A stretch of 64,000 bases of DNA from Aquimarina longa SW024 (GCF_001401755.1 NZ_KQ474104.1:179885-243884); one strand, 5' to 3'. Positions 46,636 to 56,527 are shown, counted from the stretch's first letter. Made by a program: numbers and translations. The notes: generated from the sequence alone by a model not told the origin.

Positions 46636-48111
46636 TTATCTCCTACTATAATTAGGAGCTTCTTTTGTTATAGTAACATCATGAGGATGGCTTTCATTTA
46701 TACCGCTAGCGGTGATTTTTACAAAGCGTCCTTTATCCTTTAATGTCGGGATATCTTTTGCTCCGCAATACCCCATACCTGCACGCAAACCTCCTATAAA
46801 CTGATGAATACTTTCTACAAGATCTCCTTTATAAGCTACACGACCTACAATCCCTTCTGGAACTAATTTTTTAATATCATCTTCTACATCCTGAAAATAT
46901 CGGTCTTTAGATCCTTTTTTCATAGCTTCTACAGATCCCATACCTCTATATGTTTTAAACTTTCTTCCTTCATAGATTACTGTTTCTCCAGGAGATTCTT
47001 TAGTTCCTGCCAATAGTGAACCTAACATTACCGTATCTGCTCCTGCAGCTATAGCTTTAGGAATATCGCCCGTGTATCTAATTCCTCCATCTGCTATTAC
47101 CGGAACTCCTGAGCCTTTTATAGCATTAGCTACTTCTAATACGGCAGAAAACTGAGGAAACCCTACTCCTGCAACTACCCTTGTTGTACAGATAGATCCT
47201 GGTCCAATACCTACTTTTACGGCATCAGCACCAGCTTCTACTAAATATTTTGCTGCCTCGGCTGTAGCGATATTACCAACTACCACTTCTAATTCTGGAA
47301 ATTTTGCTTTTACGTCTTTTAATATTTCAACAACTCCTTTGGTATGTCCATGAGCTGTATCAATAACAACTGCATCTACACCAGATTTCACCAATGCTTC
47401 TGCTCGCTCAATCGCATCGCCAGTAACACCAATAGCAGCAGCAACACGAAGACGACCTAAATTATCTTTATTAGCCATTGGCTTTAAAGTTAATTTGGTA
47501 ATATCTCTAAATGTAATTAATCCTACTAATGTATTTTCTTTATTTACTACTGGTAATTTTTCTATTTTATTATTTTGTAGAATCACTTCTGCTTGCTGTA
47601 GAGATGTTCCTTCTGATACTGTCACCAAATTTTCACTGGTCATTACCTCAGATATTGGGCGCTGATCATTTTTCTCAAAACGAAGATCTCTATTCGTAAC
47701 AATACCTATCAGTTTATAATTATCATCTACAATTGGTATTCCTCCAATACTATGCTCTCGCATATTATTTTTGGCATCAATTACTTTTGCATCTATAGGC
47801 AATGTAACGGGATCGATAATCATACCGCTCTCTGCACGTTTTACCTTACGGACTTTAATTGCCTGCTCCTCGATTGTCATGTTCTTATGCAATACTCCAA
47901 TACCTCCTTCTTGAGCCATAGCAATAGCCATTTTACTCTCTGTAACTGTATCCATCGCTGCAGATACAATAGGAACATTAAGAATGATATTTTTTGTAAA
48001 CTTAGTCTGAATACTAACTTCTCTAGGGAGCACTTCGGAAAAGGCTGGGACTAAAAGGACGTCGTCATAGGTTAAACCTTCTCCAACGATTTTGGTTTCA
48101 TGTGCTGTCAT
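46636..48111 (-). CDS. guaB: inosine-5'-monophosphate dehydrogenase
   Basis: GuaB oxidises IMP to XMP, the committed step of GMP synthesis. The 491-residue protein has the TIM-barrel catalytic domain interrupted by two CBS domains (about 95-210). The active-site loop is GPGSICTTRVVAGVG with the catalytic Cys, and the flap carries YRGMGSVEAM and SKDRYFQ. Length is standard. It is a single-gene unit. Confidence 0.97.
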   Translation of the reverse strand: MTAHETKIVGEGLTYDDVLLVPAFSEVLPREVSIQTKFTKNIILNVPIVSAAMDTVTESKMAIAMAQEGGIGVLHKNMTIEEQAIKVRKVKRAESGMIIDPVTLPIDAKVIDAKNNMREHSIGGIPIVDDNYKLIGIVTNRDLRFEKNDQRPISEVMTSENLVTVSEGTSLQQAEVILQNNKIEKLPVVNKENTLVGLITFRDITKLTLKPMANKDNLGRLRVAAAIGVTGDAIERAEALVKSGVDAVVIDTAHGHTKGVVEILKDVKAKFPELEVVVGNIATAEAAKYLVEAGADAVKVGIGPGSICTTRVVAGVGFPQFSAVLEVANAIKGSGVPVIADGGIRYTGDIPKAIAAGADTVMLGSLLAGTKESPGETVIYEGRKFKTYRGMGSVEAMKKGSKDRYFQDVEDDIKKLVPEGIVGRVAYKGDLVESIHQFIGGLRAGMGYCGAKDIPTLKDKGRFVKITASGINESHPHDVTITKEAPNYSRR

Positions 48112-48487
48112 CGCAATTAAAATTTAATTGCGTGCAAATATATGCCTTTTTTAATGAACATCAGACTGATATCATTTTATTTTACTGTAAATTTCTTCTG
48201 TTTGATGTCTACTTACAGATTCTATATTTTTCAACTTATATTACATTCTCCTATTTTACACCTCTAATCATCTATATGTCACAAAAACAGTGTAAAAAAA
48301 TTATAATTACCTGACTGGCAATCTATTTACAGAAATACATAACGTTTATTTGATGAGCAGTATGTTATTATTTCGCAAAACATTTTGATATTATGCACTA
48401 TAGTAGTTTATGATCTTTTTTATCATTAAAAACAATCAATTAACATTGCTATAACAATTAGTACTTATATTTAACAAAATATCCTTA
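48112..48487. other. intergenic stretch between divergent guaB and PAP2 genes
   Basis: About 375 bp. A 70-codon open frame here (48102-48314) has no protein-like composition. I see no other structure. Confidence 0.5.
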
Positions 48488-49288
48488 ATGAACTACACTA
48501 AATTTTGCCTATCCTTATATATCAAAAACTCATTACCTATAGTCGTATTATTTTTATATTTCGGCATCACAAATGCACAATTCACTACAACTTCTATTAC
48601 GGATTCAACTTTTAATACTTCTAGCCAAATAGAGTCTACTCCAAGAAAAAGATTATTTTTAAAAAGGATTTTACCTATTACCTTAATCTCTACAGGGATA
48701 TTTATATCCTCTAGTAATTTTGAAAAGTCGCTCCAACAAGATTTAAGAAAAATAACAGGGGATGATTTTTATTCTAATGTAGATGATTATACTAGATATA
48801 CTCCTGTAATAGAGATGTATACCGCAGATATCATAGGCATAAAATCCAAAAATCATTGGTTTGATCAAACCAAGAATCTCATTTTATCATCTATTATAAG
48901 TAAAGGAACTACAGCATTATTAAAAAAGGAGATTTCTAAAAATAGACCTGGAGCGTCTACGAATACCAACTCTTTTCCTTCAGGGCATACTTCTACAGCA
49001 TTTACTACAGCTACAGTAGTATATGAAGAGTTTAAAAATTCTAATCTTCTTATTGCGTATAGTGGCTATTTTTTTGCTATTGCAACTGGAAGTTTAAGAA
49101 TGCTTAATAATATGCATTATCTCTCTGATGTTTTGGTAGGATCAGGTATAGGAATAATATCTGTACAGTTAGTATATCATTTTGATCACCTCATCTCATG
49201 GAATCCTTTTAAAAAATCAAAAGGGTTAACTTTTATTCCTCAGTTTAATAAAAGCACTATGGGTTTTTATTTTACAAAGACGTTTTAA
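48488..49288 (+). CDS. PAP2-family membrane phosphatase
   Basis: The 266-residue protein has a signal or anchor segment (about 14-30) and the three acid-phosphatase motifs in order: KKEISKNRPG (K-x6-RP), FPSGHTS (PSGH) and RMLNNMHYLSD (R-x5-H-x3-D). Such enzymes dephosphorylate lipid phosphates such as undecaprenyl-PP or phosphatidylglycerol-P. A C-terminal beta segment (KGLTFIPQFN...MGFYFTKTF) suggests surface or outer-membrane location. Substrate is unknown. Confidence 0.88.
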   Translation: MNYTKFCLSLYIKNSLPIVVLFLYFGITNAQFTTTSITDSTFNTSSQIESTPRKRLFLKRILPITLISTGIFISSSNFEKSLQQDLRKITGDDFYSNVDDYTRYTPVIEMYTADIIGIKSKNHWFDQTKNLILSSIISKGTTALLKKEISKNRPGASTNTNSFPSGHTSTAFTTATVVYEEFKNSNLLIAYSGYFFAIATGSLRMLNNMHYLSDVLVGSGIGIISVQLVYHFDHLISWNPFKKSKGLTFIPQFNKSTMGFYFTKTF

Positions 49289-49350
49289 GAATAGTACTCA
49301 ATCATTTACATCTAATAAATACTTAGGTTCTTATTTTAAAAACAATCAAC

Positions 49351-49390
49351 AGGGGAAATACACCCTATAAAATTGCGTGTTTTCCCTCTA
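49351..49390. promoter_or_regulatory. paired GGGGAAA-ACACCC motif
   Basis: AGGGGAAATACACCC (49351-49365) on the plus strand is followed by TAGAGGGAAAACACGC on the minus strand (49390-49375), so the pair forms an inverted repeat. A third close copy lies at 51231-51247. They sit about 65-105 bp before the orphan gene at 49456 and could be an operator. This is an inference from the repeats only. Confidence 0.4.
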
Positions 49391-49455
49391 CCGTATAATG
49401 ATAATCTATAGTATTTTTGAATATACAGAATAGTTAAATTTATAATTCATAAACA

Positions 49456-49791
49456 ATGGTTGTTTCGTATCAAATAGAAAATTATAACCTCCAAATTGTT
49501 AGTAATTATGCTGGAGGTGGTGGATATCAAATGGGCTTTATATATCTATATGGTAAGCATCAAGAACGCCTAGGAAGTATCGGTATTATTAAAGAGGAAA
49601 AAACACTACCTCAAAACAGACAACACAGTAATGGTACGCTCACTATTTATTTTCACGAAACCGAATTATCATCTATTCTCGAAACACTTAAACATGAGAG
49701 TTCTGTATCTATAAAATTTAATACAAGTTCGAAATGGGGAGCTATTGAAACAGGTAAAGAAACAGTAGGCAGTGGGGAGCTTGCTGCATAG
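49456..49791 (+). CDS. hypothetical protein
   Basis: The 111-residue protein has no signal peptide or membrane segment. It is beta-rich with a Gly run (NYAGGGGYQMGFIYLYG) and ends in a polar tail (GAIETGKETVGSGELAA). I do not recognise a family. It is the first of three orphan genes in a small accessory region and is preceded by the paired GGGGAAA motif. Confidence 0.55.
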   Translation: MVVSYQIENYNLQIVSNYAGGGGYQMGFIYLYGKHQERLGSIGIIKEEKTLPQNRQHSNGTLTIYFHETELSSILETLKHESSVSIKFNTSSKWGAIETGKETVGSGELAA

Positions 49792-49798
49792 CAATTAG

Positions 49799-49957
49799 AA
49801 GGTCTGAAAAACTAACAAGGTCATTCTCTTAATTAGCACATGGGCCAACCAGAAGTAAGAGACTGAAAAAAATATAAATTGTGAAGAATGTAATTGGTTC
49901 ACAATCTGGTGACAGTGGAAGTGTGTTAAATTAATGACACCTAGTTTTTCAGATCTT
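49799..49957. repeat. possible MITE-like element, 159 bp with terminal inverted repeats
   Basis: AAGGTCTGAAAAACTA (49799-49814) matches the reverse complement of 49942-49957 at 15 of 16 positions. The interior has no coding frame. It begins 8 bases after the stop of the 49456 gene and ends just before the convergent gene. Without other copies to compare, element status is tentative. Confidence 0.35.
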
Positions 49958-49972
49958 TTAGTTGCTTTTTCT

Positions 49973-50278
49973 TTATAAGAATAACTGAATAGATTTTATA
50001 TCTACTAGATATGGACTATTAGTTCTAGATATAATAGCATACTCTTCAGGAATTTCATTAACAAAAACTCTACCTATAACTTTTATATATTTATTACCAT
50101 TGTGTTTTATCAATACTTTTTCTGTATCCTCATCATCTTTTAAAGAAAGAATTATTTTCGTCTTATCTTTTAAGATTATTTTGTAAGTAGAAAAAGGTTT
50201 TTTTTCTTTTTGGTGTTCGAACTTACCTATAAAAACAGTTTGTTTTCCTTCATTTTTCAGCACATACTCTAGATCCAT
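49973..50278 (-). CDS. hypothetical protein
   Basis: The 101-residue soluble protein is rich in Lys and beta-branched residues (STYKIILKDKTKIILSLKDDED, shown only to residue 50). It contains HNGNKYIKVIGRVF, which looks like a small beta-barrel or OB-like fold. No family is recognised. It is convergent with the 49456 gene and separated from it by the inverted repeat. Confidence 0.5.
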   Translation of the reverse strand: MDLEYVLKNEGKQTVFIGKFEHQKEKKPFSTYKIILKDKTKIILSLKDDEDTEKVLIKHNGNKYIKVIGRVFVNEIPEEYAIISRTNSPYLVDIKSIQLFL

Positions 50279-50554
50279 TAGTTCTTGTTTTTTTAATTCC
50301 TTTGGGATTTTACAAGATTCAAAAAATGACGTATTACATTATAAGAAATCTACAACCCCAGAGCAAGATCACGAGGTATGCTTCTGAAAAAAATATTTTG
50401 ATGTCGGGGCAAGCCTACGTGGATTTTATGAAATACGCAGCAGCATAATAGATAAACAAAATATCCGTATAAAGTTTGTTTTAATCATAGAATACGAGGA
50501 ATTAAATCCTCAATAAGGGATTAATGTCTATTTTATAATTTATACTGACAATTT
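50279..50554. other. 275-bp stretch of unlike composition
   Basis: The part at about 50350-50440 is richer in G and C than its surroundings and has no open frame. It looks like a remnant of something else, but I cannot identify it. Confidence 0.35.
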
Positions 50555-51031
50555 TTAATCTTTCAATTGTTTTCCATAATCACAATCCTTTGATAAGGCT
50601 TTTGAGTAGCTTGTTTTTGTATTCATATCCATAATAAGATATGTTTTCTTCTTTATTAGTATGGTTATACTTTCTTTTTGCCATTGAATCTTAATATTTT
50701 TTTTCTTTAGATTCTTAACATAACTATATTTACTTGCATAAGCAGTTGGCAATGGTATCTCTTTTTTAATTTTAGAGATTTCTTTTAGATCTATTGGCAA
50801 TGCTAATGGATCAACTACAGCACACACAAGCCCTTCAAAATCAACATTTTCCTTATCAGGACTCAGTAAATAAGCCCATAAGGTATATGCTTCTTCTTCT
50901 AGTACTAAAGTTCTTCCTGAACTTTTGTGGGTAGATGTCATAAATATCTTAGTCGTCCTACTTTTTTTCTTTTTTTCTTTAATGTTTAGACTAAACAAAA
51001 CATCAAATAGGGTTAATAATTGAGTCATCAT
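50555..51031 (-). CDS. hypothetical protein
   Basis: The 158-residue protein is basic, with a Lys run after a hydrophobic N-terminus (MMTQLLTLFDVLFSLNI). A second ATG 30 codons in (MTSTHKSSGR) is an alternative start. The central part (LSPDKENVDFEGLVCAVVDP) is acidic. No family is recognised. Its upstream region carries the third GGGGAAA-type motif. Confidence 0.55.
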   Translation of the reverse strand: MMTQLLTLFDVLFSLNIKEKKKKSRTTKIFMTSTHKSSGRTLVLEEEAYTLWAYLLSPDKENVDFEGLVCAVVDPLALPIDLKEISKIKKEIPLPTAYASKYSYVKNLKKKNIKIQWQKESITILIKKKTYLIMDMNTKTSYSKALSKDCDYGKQLKD

Positions 51032-51230
51032 TAGTTCATTTTATTATTTGGAGCCGTCATTATTCATTTTTACAAGGACATTACTCTTTTTTATACATAC
51101 TACATCAACTTTTAAAGTTCCATACAATCTATCGGAAGCTTCATTAGCAAAGGCTTTATATCTAAGAGTTTATCCGGCTACTAACATAAGTAATTATTTC
51201 TAAAAATGCTTACGGATTCCCCTACTTAAC

Positions 51231-51247
51231 AGGGGGGAAAACACCCC
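51231..51247. promoter_or_regulatory. GGGGGGAAAACACCCC motif
   Basis: AGGGGGGAAAACACCCC is near-palindromic (GGGG...CCCC) and matches the pair at 49351-49390. It lies about 200 bp upstream of the 50555-51031 gene and is followed by a T-run, so it could also be a weak terminator. Confidence 0.4.
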
Positions 51248-51369
51248 TTTTTTATCATACTTCTACTTTATATAACTAATACAAACCATTTCATACTCGA
51301 ATGGCTCTTAGAACAACTCTTATTTATTTTTTTTCTAAGACAAAACTGGTTTCACTTGCATTACACTTT

Positions 51370-51415
51370 AAACCAAAACAAAACGATAGCCGTGGCTATC
51401 GTTTTGTTTTGGTTT
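51370..51415. terminator. very long bidirectional hairpin terminator
   Basis: A perfect 22-bp stem (51370-51391 with 51394-51415) has only two bases at the centre. It contains A- and T-rich arms, so either strand ends in T-rich sequence. It lies 105 bases after the DUF3999 stop and most likely ends that operon. Confidence 0.75.
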
Positions 51416-51519
51416 CTTATGCAGAATAAAATTAATTTTAATTATGATAGTTTTTTATGAAAAACTAATATCGTGTATAAAAACAAGATTTCGATTATTC
51501 TATATTAGAGTTCTGTGTA

Positions 51520-52758
51520 TTATTTCTTTTTCATCATAGATAATGTAAAGCCTCCTAACAATAAAATCACAACAAGCATTACTCCCCATAACCAATATTT
51601 ATTGACAAATAATGGTTCTGTAACATTAGCCACTTCTCTTTCTATTTTTTCTTGTTTTCCTAATGTTACATTAGATATGTTTTGAGGAATCTTAGCAGAT
51701 ACATGATTAAGATCATACAGCGGTTTTTGTACTTTATCATTACCATAAACCAGATAGTATGTTGCTGGGCTTATAAAGCGTGTGACCAACTCATGCTTAT
51801 ATCCTTTTATATTAATTTTATTAATTTGTAAGGGTTGATTATCATGATTCTTAATTAGAATTCTTAATTTTTGTGTAATAGTGCTACTGCATATAAATAC
51901 ATTATCCTCTATAGAATTAAGCACTCCAGAACTTAGTTTATGATATTGAGGCACCCATTTTCCTTGCGATGTTTGGATGCTATCTGATACATACTCTATT
52001 GATATCGGTCTATAATAATCAAAGGTATCTTCTGGTGCTATCTGTATATAACTTACAGGGACTGCTGTCGAAAATTTTACATCTATAACTGTTTGTTTTG
52101 TTTTTTTAACATTCTGAATATTTATATGTTTTATTGGATATTCTTGATACTCTGCTATTGTTTTTTCTTTTTTGGTTATCGTAGCAGATTCTAGCACTGG
52201 TTTTTGATTACTTTTTATCAATATTCTAAAGTAACGATATTGAGCAGTCGAAAATTTTACCGTAGAAAACTGATAGTCCGTAAGCTCATTTTTTATAGAG
52301 AGTATACGATAGTTTTCTGTAATGGTATACCACTGAGTCTGATCTTGGCTTCCTTCTAAGGTGATCATCCAATCAAAATTGGATTGGTTAAAATCTAACT
52401 GTATTTGATTAATAGGCTCTTCATTAGGAATCCCTAATGTTATATACGACCCTTTTTTATTATATGTCGTATTTAGTATCGTAAAAGGTATCGTTTGATG
52501 AGATGCCTTCTCTTTTTGTAAGCGCAATACATATGGTGCTTCTATAGTATCATTTTTTGGTGTAATCCCAAAAACACGAACATCTGATAAGTTAGGGGAT
52601 ATTTTACTAAACATTTCATTAGGCAGCCCTATTTTATGCCATGTATCGGTGATATTATTCAGTTTAGTTTTATATGCATATTGATCCATCTGGGCATACC
52701 CATCACCATAATACGCAACTATTAATAGAAGGGTTACAATTTTAATTTTCTTTTTCAT
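51520..52758 (-). CDS. DUF3999 family exported protein
   Basis: ATG at 52758 gives 412 residues with a signal peptide (to about residue 23, YGDGYAQ). The mature part starts DTWHKIGLPNEMFSKI...LSDVRVFG, the DUF3999 signature, with galactose-binding-like beta domains. It ends with one membrane helix (YWLWGVMLVVILLLGGFTLS) and MMKKK. Function is unknown. It overlaps the end of the DUF2339 gene by 17 bases; this pairing recurs in bacteria and implies a joint cell-envelope role. Confidence 0.85.
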   Translation of the reverse strand: MKKKIKIVTLLLIVAYYGDGYAQMDQYAYKTKLNNITDTWHKIGLPNEMFSKISPNLSDVRVFGITPKNDTIEAPYVLRLQKEKASHQTIPFTILNTTYNKKGSYITLGIPNEEPINQIQLDFNQSNFDWMITLEGSQDQTQWYTITENYRILSIKNELTDYQFSTVKFSTAQYRYFRILIKSNQKPVLESATITKKEKTIAEYQEYPIKHINIQNVKKTKQTVIDVKFSTAVPVSYIQIAPEDTFDYYRPISIEYVSDSIQTSQGKWVPQYHKLSSGVLNSIEDNVFICSSTITQKLRILIKNHDNQPLQINKINIKGYKHELVTRFISPATYYLVYGNDKVQKPLYDLNHVSAKIPQNISNVTLGKQEKIEREVANVTEPLFVNKYWLWGVMLVVILLLGGFTLSMMKKK

Positions 52759-55114
52759 CACCAATAATGTTTTTGTATTTATTATATAAGAATGAAATAA
52801 TCAAAAGTAGTACTCCTAATGATAAGAATACAATAGCTTTAGATATAGTTCCTAAATGCGAAATATCATAGAAAAACAATTTAAGTAATGTAATTCCAAA
52901 TACTATAATTGCTAAAATCCGTAGGTATTTCTTCCTTTTCCATATTCCAATAATGATCAATAATAACGCATAAGATCCCCATAAAATACTCAAGCCTAAT
53001 TTATATATCCCTTCATAACCTGCTAGGTCTAGCCAATGGATCAATTCGCTACTTACTATCCAAATCAGTGCGCAATGTAATATAATTTCAAAAGCAATTT
53101 TAAAGGTTCTGTCCAGAAATTTTTGTCGTACATACGTGTAGAGCGTAGCTAACAATCCTCCTAAAAAGATATAGGAAATATATCGTATCCCTACATACAA
53201 TAATGGATCTACAGTAAATTCTGTTTCTTTTAATGCTAAATAAGTTTCTCTCAGTTCGCTTAAGACATATAGTCCTCTAGTTAAAAAACTAAATAGTACA
53301 ATCAACATAACGATTATAGTGATATATCCTAAAATCTTATTTTTAAACTTTTTAATATTTACAAAAGATACTAGTATTATAAATAGTACCGTATAATTAA
53401 TCAACCAAATAGCTTTAAAATTTCTAACTCCCGATATAACTTCATACTTTACATCAGAATATCCCTGAGGGGATAATAGTTGTTTTTTATACAATAGAAT
53501 CTGATCCCAGTAATTGTCTATTTCTATCCAAAAAGTAAAATAACTGGTACTGATTAATAACAGTGTTATGACTACGGTAAGCATTGTATATAACCAAGAT
53601 TGTTTTGGCCATGGAAATAATAGTTTTTGTCTACGATGAGTGTTATAAATGAATAGCTGAGAGATGATACATACTACCGATGTCATTAAATATATATTAA
53701 ACATTGGTATTAGTTTAGTTTCTGGCTGAACTGGATCATATTGATAATACAGCTCTCCCCAATCATGTATAAGACTAAAAAAGGTTAAGAACCACAGAGG
53801 ATATGACAATACTTCATATATCTTAACTTTTTTAGTTCTTCCAATCCAAAATAGTAACGCAGCTTCTCCTGCCCATAATAAGGTTACCCAATTACCATCT
53901 AATTGTACTGGGAATGCTATTGTAATAAAAGTAAGTACCATTCCTGATGCAAAATAAAACAGATTACGATTAGCTAGTTTCATTTTATACATAATAACAC
54001 TAACTATAAAATGAATAATCGCGTTTACCAAAGTAAATACTCCTAAAAGTTCTTTCCCTAAGTCGTGATTACTTAACATCGAAATCCCAATCCCATAAAA
54101 AACAAATGAATTGCAGAGTTGTAAAATTACATCAGTAGTTCTAAAACTTTCTTTTTTTCTAAGCTTGTATACCAAAAAGATAAGGTAAAATAGTATAAAA
54201 AATACCGAAAGAAATGTAAACCCGAGTATAAAATGTTCTTCTGTATTATGCTCAAAAACATACCACGATAGAAAAATAATCCAAGTCAGAAAAAATGATA
54301 CAAAATATAAAGGTTTCCAATATTTCTTAATAGCTATACTAAGAATCCCTATATTGATAATAGTCATATAACTAAAGAGAATTTTTACATTACCTGAACC
54401 ATCACTTAATAAAAATGGTACTGCATATGCTCCTACCAATCCTATATGGGCTATAATTTGTTTATTGTAATGTATTGCTGTAAAAACAGTAAATGCTGTA
54501 AACAATAACATGAGTATAAATGTCATTGTTTGCGGAATGATATTATATAAATCATATGCCAAAAAGGTGATAAAATACATAATTGCCATAGCACCACTTA
54601 CTAATACTGCACTAAAGTTTTTATATTTCTGTTTCAATTTCATCCCCACTCCTAAAAGTCCTAACCCTGTAAGATATCCTAATACAATTCTGGTTAACGG
54701 ACTTATCAAATCATTCTCTATACTATATTTTGCACCAATAGCAACTCCTATGATAATAATTAAAATACCAATTTTATTGACGAGATTTTCTCCAATAAAT
54801 TTTTCGATATTGGATTTCTTTTTAGGTTTTTGTATTCTAGAGACTATAGGTTTTTTCTCTGGTTGTATCGGTTTATTTTCTTCTCTAGAATGATCTGGTA
54901 GTATTTGCTCTTCCTTACTTTTTTCTAATGGTTGTATAGAAGGAATTGGTGTTGGAGGTGTTATCTGAGTATCAGGCTGAGCAACTGAGGTTTTTTTTAA
55001 CTGATTTAGTTCTTCTTTTATCTTCTGTATTTGTATTAAAAAACCTTGCTGTTGTTTTGATAGGATTTCTAGTTTTTCAAAAAGTTCTCGTATTCGATCT
55101 TGGTTGTTTCCCAT
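52742..55114 (-). CDS. DUF2339 family polytopic membrane protein
   Basis: The 790-residue protein starts with a coiled coil (about 1-45), a Pro-rich linker (to about 110) and the DUF2339 entry motif KFIGENLVNKIGILIIIIGV. About twenty membrane helices follow, spaced by short loops, as is typical of DUF2339. The last helices end KYKNIIGDEKEN. The role is unknown. It is upstream of and overlaps the DUF3999 gene. Confidence 0.88.
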   Translation of the reverse strand: MGNNQDRIRELFEKLEILSKQQQGFLIQIQKIKEELNQLKKTSVAQPDTQITPPTPIPSIQPLEKSKEEQILPDHSREENKPIQPEKKPIVSRIQKPKKKSNIEKFIGENLVNKIGILIIIIGVAIGAKYSIENDLISPLTRIVLGYLTGLGLLGVGMKLKQKYKNFSAVLVSGAMAIMYFITFLAYDLYNIIPQTMTFILMLLFTAFTVFTAIHYNKQIIAHIGLVGAYAVPFLLSDGSGNVKILFSYMTIINIGILSIAIKKYWKPLYFVSFFLTWIIFLSWYVFEHNTEEHFILGFTFLSVFFILFYLIFLVYKLRKKESFRTTDVILQLCNSFVFYGIGISMLSNHDLGKELLGVFTLVNAIIHFIVSVIMYKMKLANRNLFYFASGMVLTFITIAFPVQLDGNWVTLLWAGEAALLFWIGRTKKVKIYEVLSYPLWFLTFFSLIHDWGELYYQYDPVQPETKLIPMFNIYLMTSVVCIISQLFIYNTHRRQKLLFPWPKQSWLYTMLTVVITLLLISTSYFTFWIEIDNYWDQILLYKKQLLSPQGYSDVKYEVISGVRNFKAIWLINYTVLFIILVSFVNIKKFKNKILGYITIIVMLIVLFSFLTRGLYVLSELRETYLALKETEFTVDPLLYVGIRYISYIFLGGLLATLYTYVRQKFLDRTFKIAFEIILHCALIWIVSSELIHWLDLAGYEGIYKLGLSILWGSYALLLIIIGIWKRKKYLRILAIIVFGITLLKLFFYDISHLGTISKAIVFLSLGVLLLIISFLYNKYKNIIGDEKEN

Positions 55115-55779
55115 AGTATTATATTCTAGTGCACCTATACATCTTAGCTCACTATAAAAGCATTTTCCTTTCGACCACTAACACTATTCAACTATCTGAT
55201 TATCTTTAACTATAGGGCAACTAAAAAAAAACACTGTATATCATCATTTTTTGTATTCATTATTATAGCTATAAATTCTACATCAATGTACTACTATTTA
55301 ATATGTCAGTATTTTTCTATTTACAAAAATATAAGCATCCCTACTATTATATTCTAAACTTCTAATTAAGATAAAAGATTTGGTGTTATACTAGCCTATA
55401 GTAAATCTATAGAGTACATCACATCATTCTGGAAAGGTAAAACTATTTTCTGAAACAATTGTAAGTGATATACTTCGGTATTCTTTTTTTAACTCTTAGC
55501 ATGCCTAGTTTTCTTTTAAAAAACTGTTGTTTGTACACGATTGGATAAATCACATTCTTTTGTAGTAAAAAAACAATACTATATAGATCTATCTTTTTTG
55601 ATTACCAAATAAGCCTATGTTATAAAAAAACCCTCTAAATCAAAAGATTTAGAGGGGGTAGATTAATTATTTATATAGTATTATTTTAAAAACAGTATCA
55701 ATGATAGTCTATACTTTTACACATAGGGTTTTCAAAAATCAGGTTGTATTAGAGATGATTCTATTTTTTTTACAACTCC
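55115..55779. other. 660-bp intergenic stretch
   Basis: AT-rich sequence with no gene. It contains one terminator hairpin at 55624-55656. Confidence 0.6.
55624..55656 (-). terminator. terminator downstream of the MBL stump
   Basis: An 11-bp stem CCCTCTAAATC (55631-55641) pairs with 55646-55656 around AAAA. A seven-base A-run on the left is a T-run on the minus strand. Confidence 0.75.
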
Positions 55780-56321
55780 TTACTTTTTTAGTGCTTCTTG
55801 TAATTTTTTAAAATCCTGTTTAGAGTGTTGAATAATTACTGTAGCATTAGTTTTTTTGCATAAGCTTCAAAAGCTTCCATACTCTTTAGAGTCTGTGCTA
55901 CATCATAGTTAAAAGATGGAACACCTTTATTTTCTCTGTTTTTTTCAAAATGATATAAGTCTCCTGTTAATAGAATAGGCTTTTCTAAACCCGCTTCGAT
56001 ATATAGAACCTGATGTCCGATGGTATGCCCTGGCATAGTTTTTATAACAACTGTTCCATCGCCAAAGACATCAAAATCTCCGTTTAACTTTTTAATCTTT
56101 GTTAATTCTTTTATAGCATTATATATATTTGGATTTTTTGTTTTTTCGGAATCACTAGTTACTAAATTGTATTCATTTTCTTGTACTAACCAAGTAGCAT
56201 TTTTAAAGTAATTAGCATGCCCTATGTGATCAAAATGAGTATGCGATAATGCCACATAGTTAAAATCCTCAACCTTAAAACCGATAGTTTTTAATTGATT
56301 TACTAAAGAAAGAATTACCAA
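55780..56321 (-). pseudogene. metallo-beta-lactamase-fold hydrolase (lactonase-like), truncated and frameshifted
   Basis: The frame has the MBL motif SHTHFDHIGHA, PGHTIGHQVL and LTGDLYHFEKN, like N-acyl-homoserine-lactonase-type hydrolases. About the first 100 residues are missing. The first plausible start is an internal TTG at 56321, and upstream the sequence belongs to an HxlR gene on the other strand. Near the 3' end the frame stops early (AKKLMLQ). Adding one A to the A7 run at 55851-55857 restores AKKTNATVIIQHSKQDFKKL to a stop at 55780. The gene is therefore damaged at both ends. Confidence 0.8.
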
Positions 56322-56515
56322 ATATTTCGGAACAGGTTTTGAGTAGAAAACTAAAGGCTCTAGAAAAACAAAAAATTATAACTAAAAATAATATCCCTAA
56401 TACTGTCCCTATGGGTGTTTGTTATGTTCTTACGAGCAAAGGAAAGAATTTAATTCCGATTTTTAATAGCATGTGCGAGTGGGGCAAAAGCTATACTACT
56501 GATAGTGACACCTAA
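56300..56515 (+). pseudogene. HxlR-family regulator, 5' end deleted
   Basis: Reading forward from 56300 gives KKELPNISEQVLSRKLKAL, then KIITKNNIPNTVPMGV and LIPIFNSMCEWGK, stopping at 56513. These are the recognition helix, wing and C-terminal helix of HxlR (DUF24) regulators. The first 35-40 residues, with the conserved Cys-Pro and first helices, are absent, and there is a stop in frame at 56285. The 5' end meets the truncated MBL gene on the other strand. Confidence 0.75.
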
Positions 56516-56527
56516 TTTTTATAACTA

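Larger units (their letters stand above)
51032..51519. other. intergenic stretch with motif and long hairpin
   Basis: About 490 bp without a gene. It holds the GGGGGAAAACACCCC motif at 51231 and the 22-bp hairpin at 51370, both described separately. Confidence 0.6.

Noticed and set aside
56316..56321. TTG at 56321 as the true start of the MBL protein
   Set aside because: It would omit about 100 residues of the fold, and the sequence upstream belongs to the HxlR stump.
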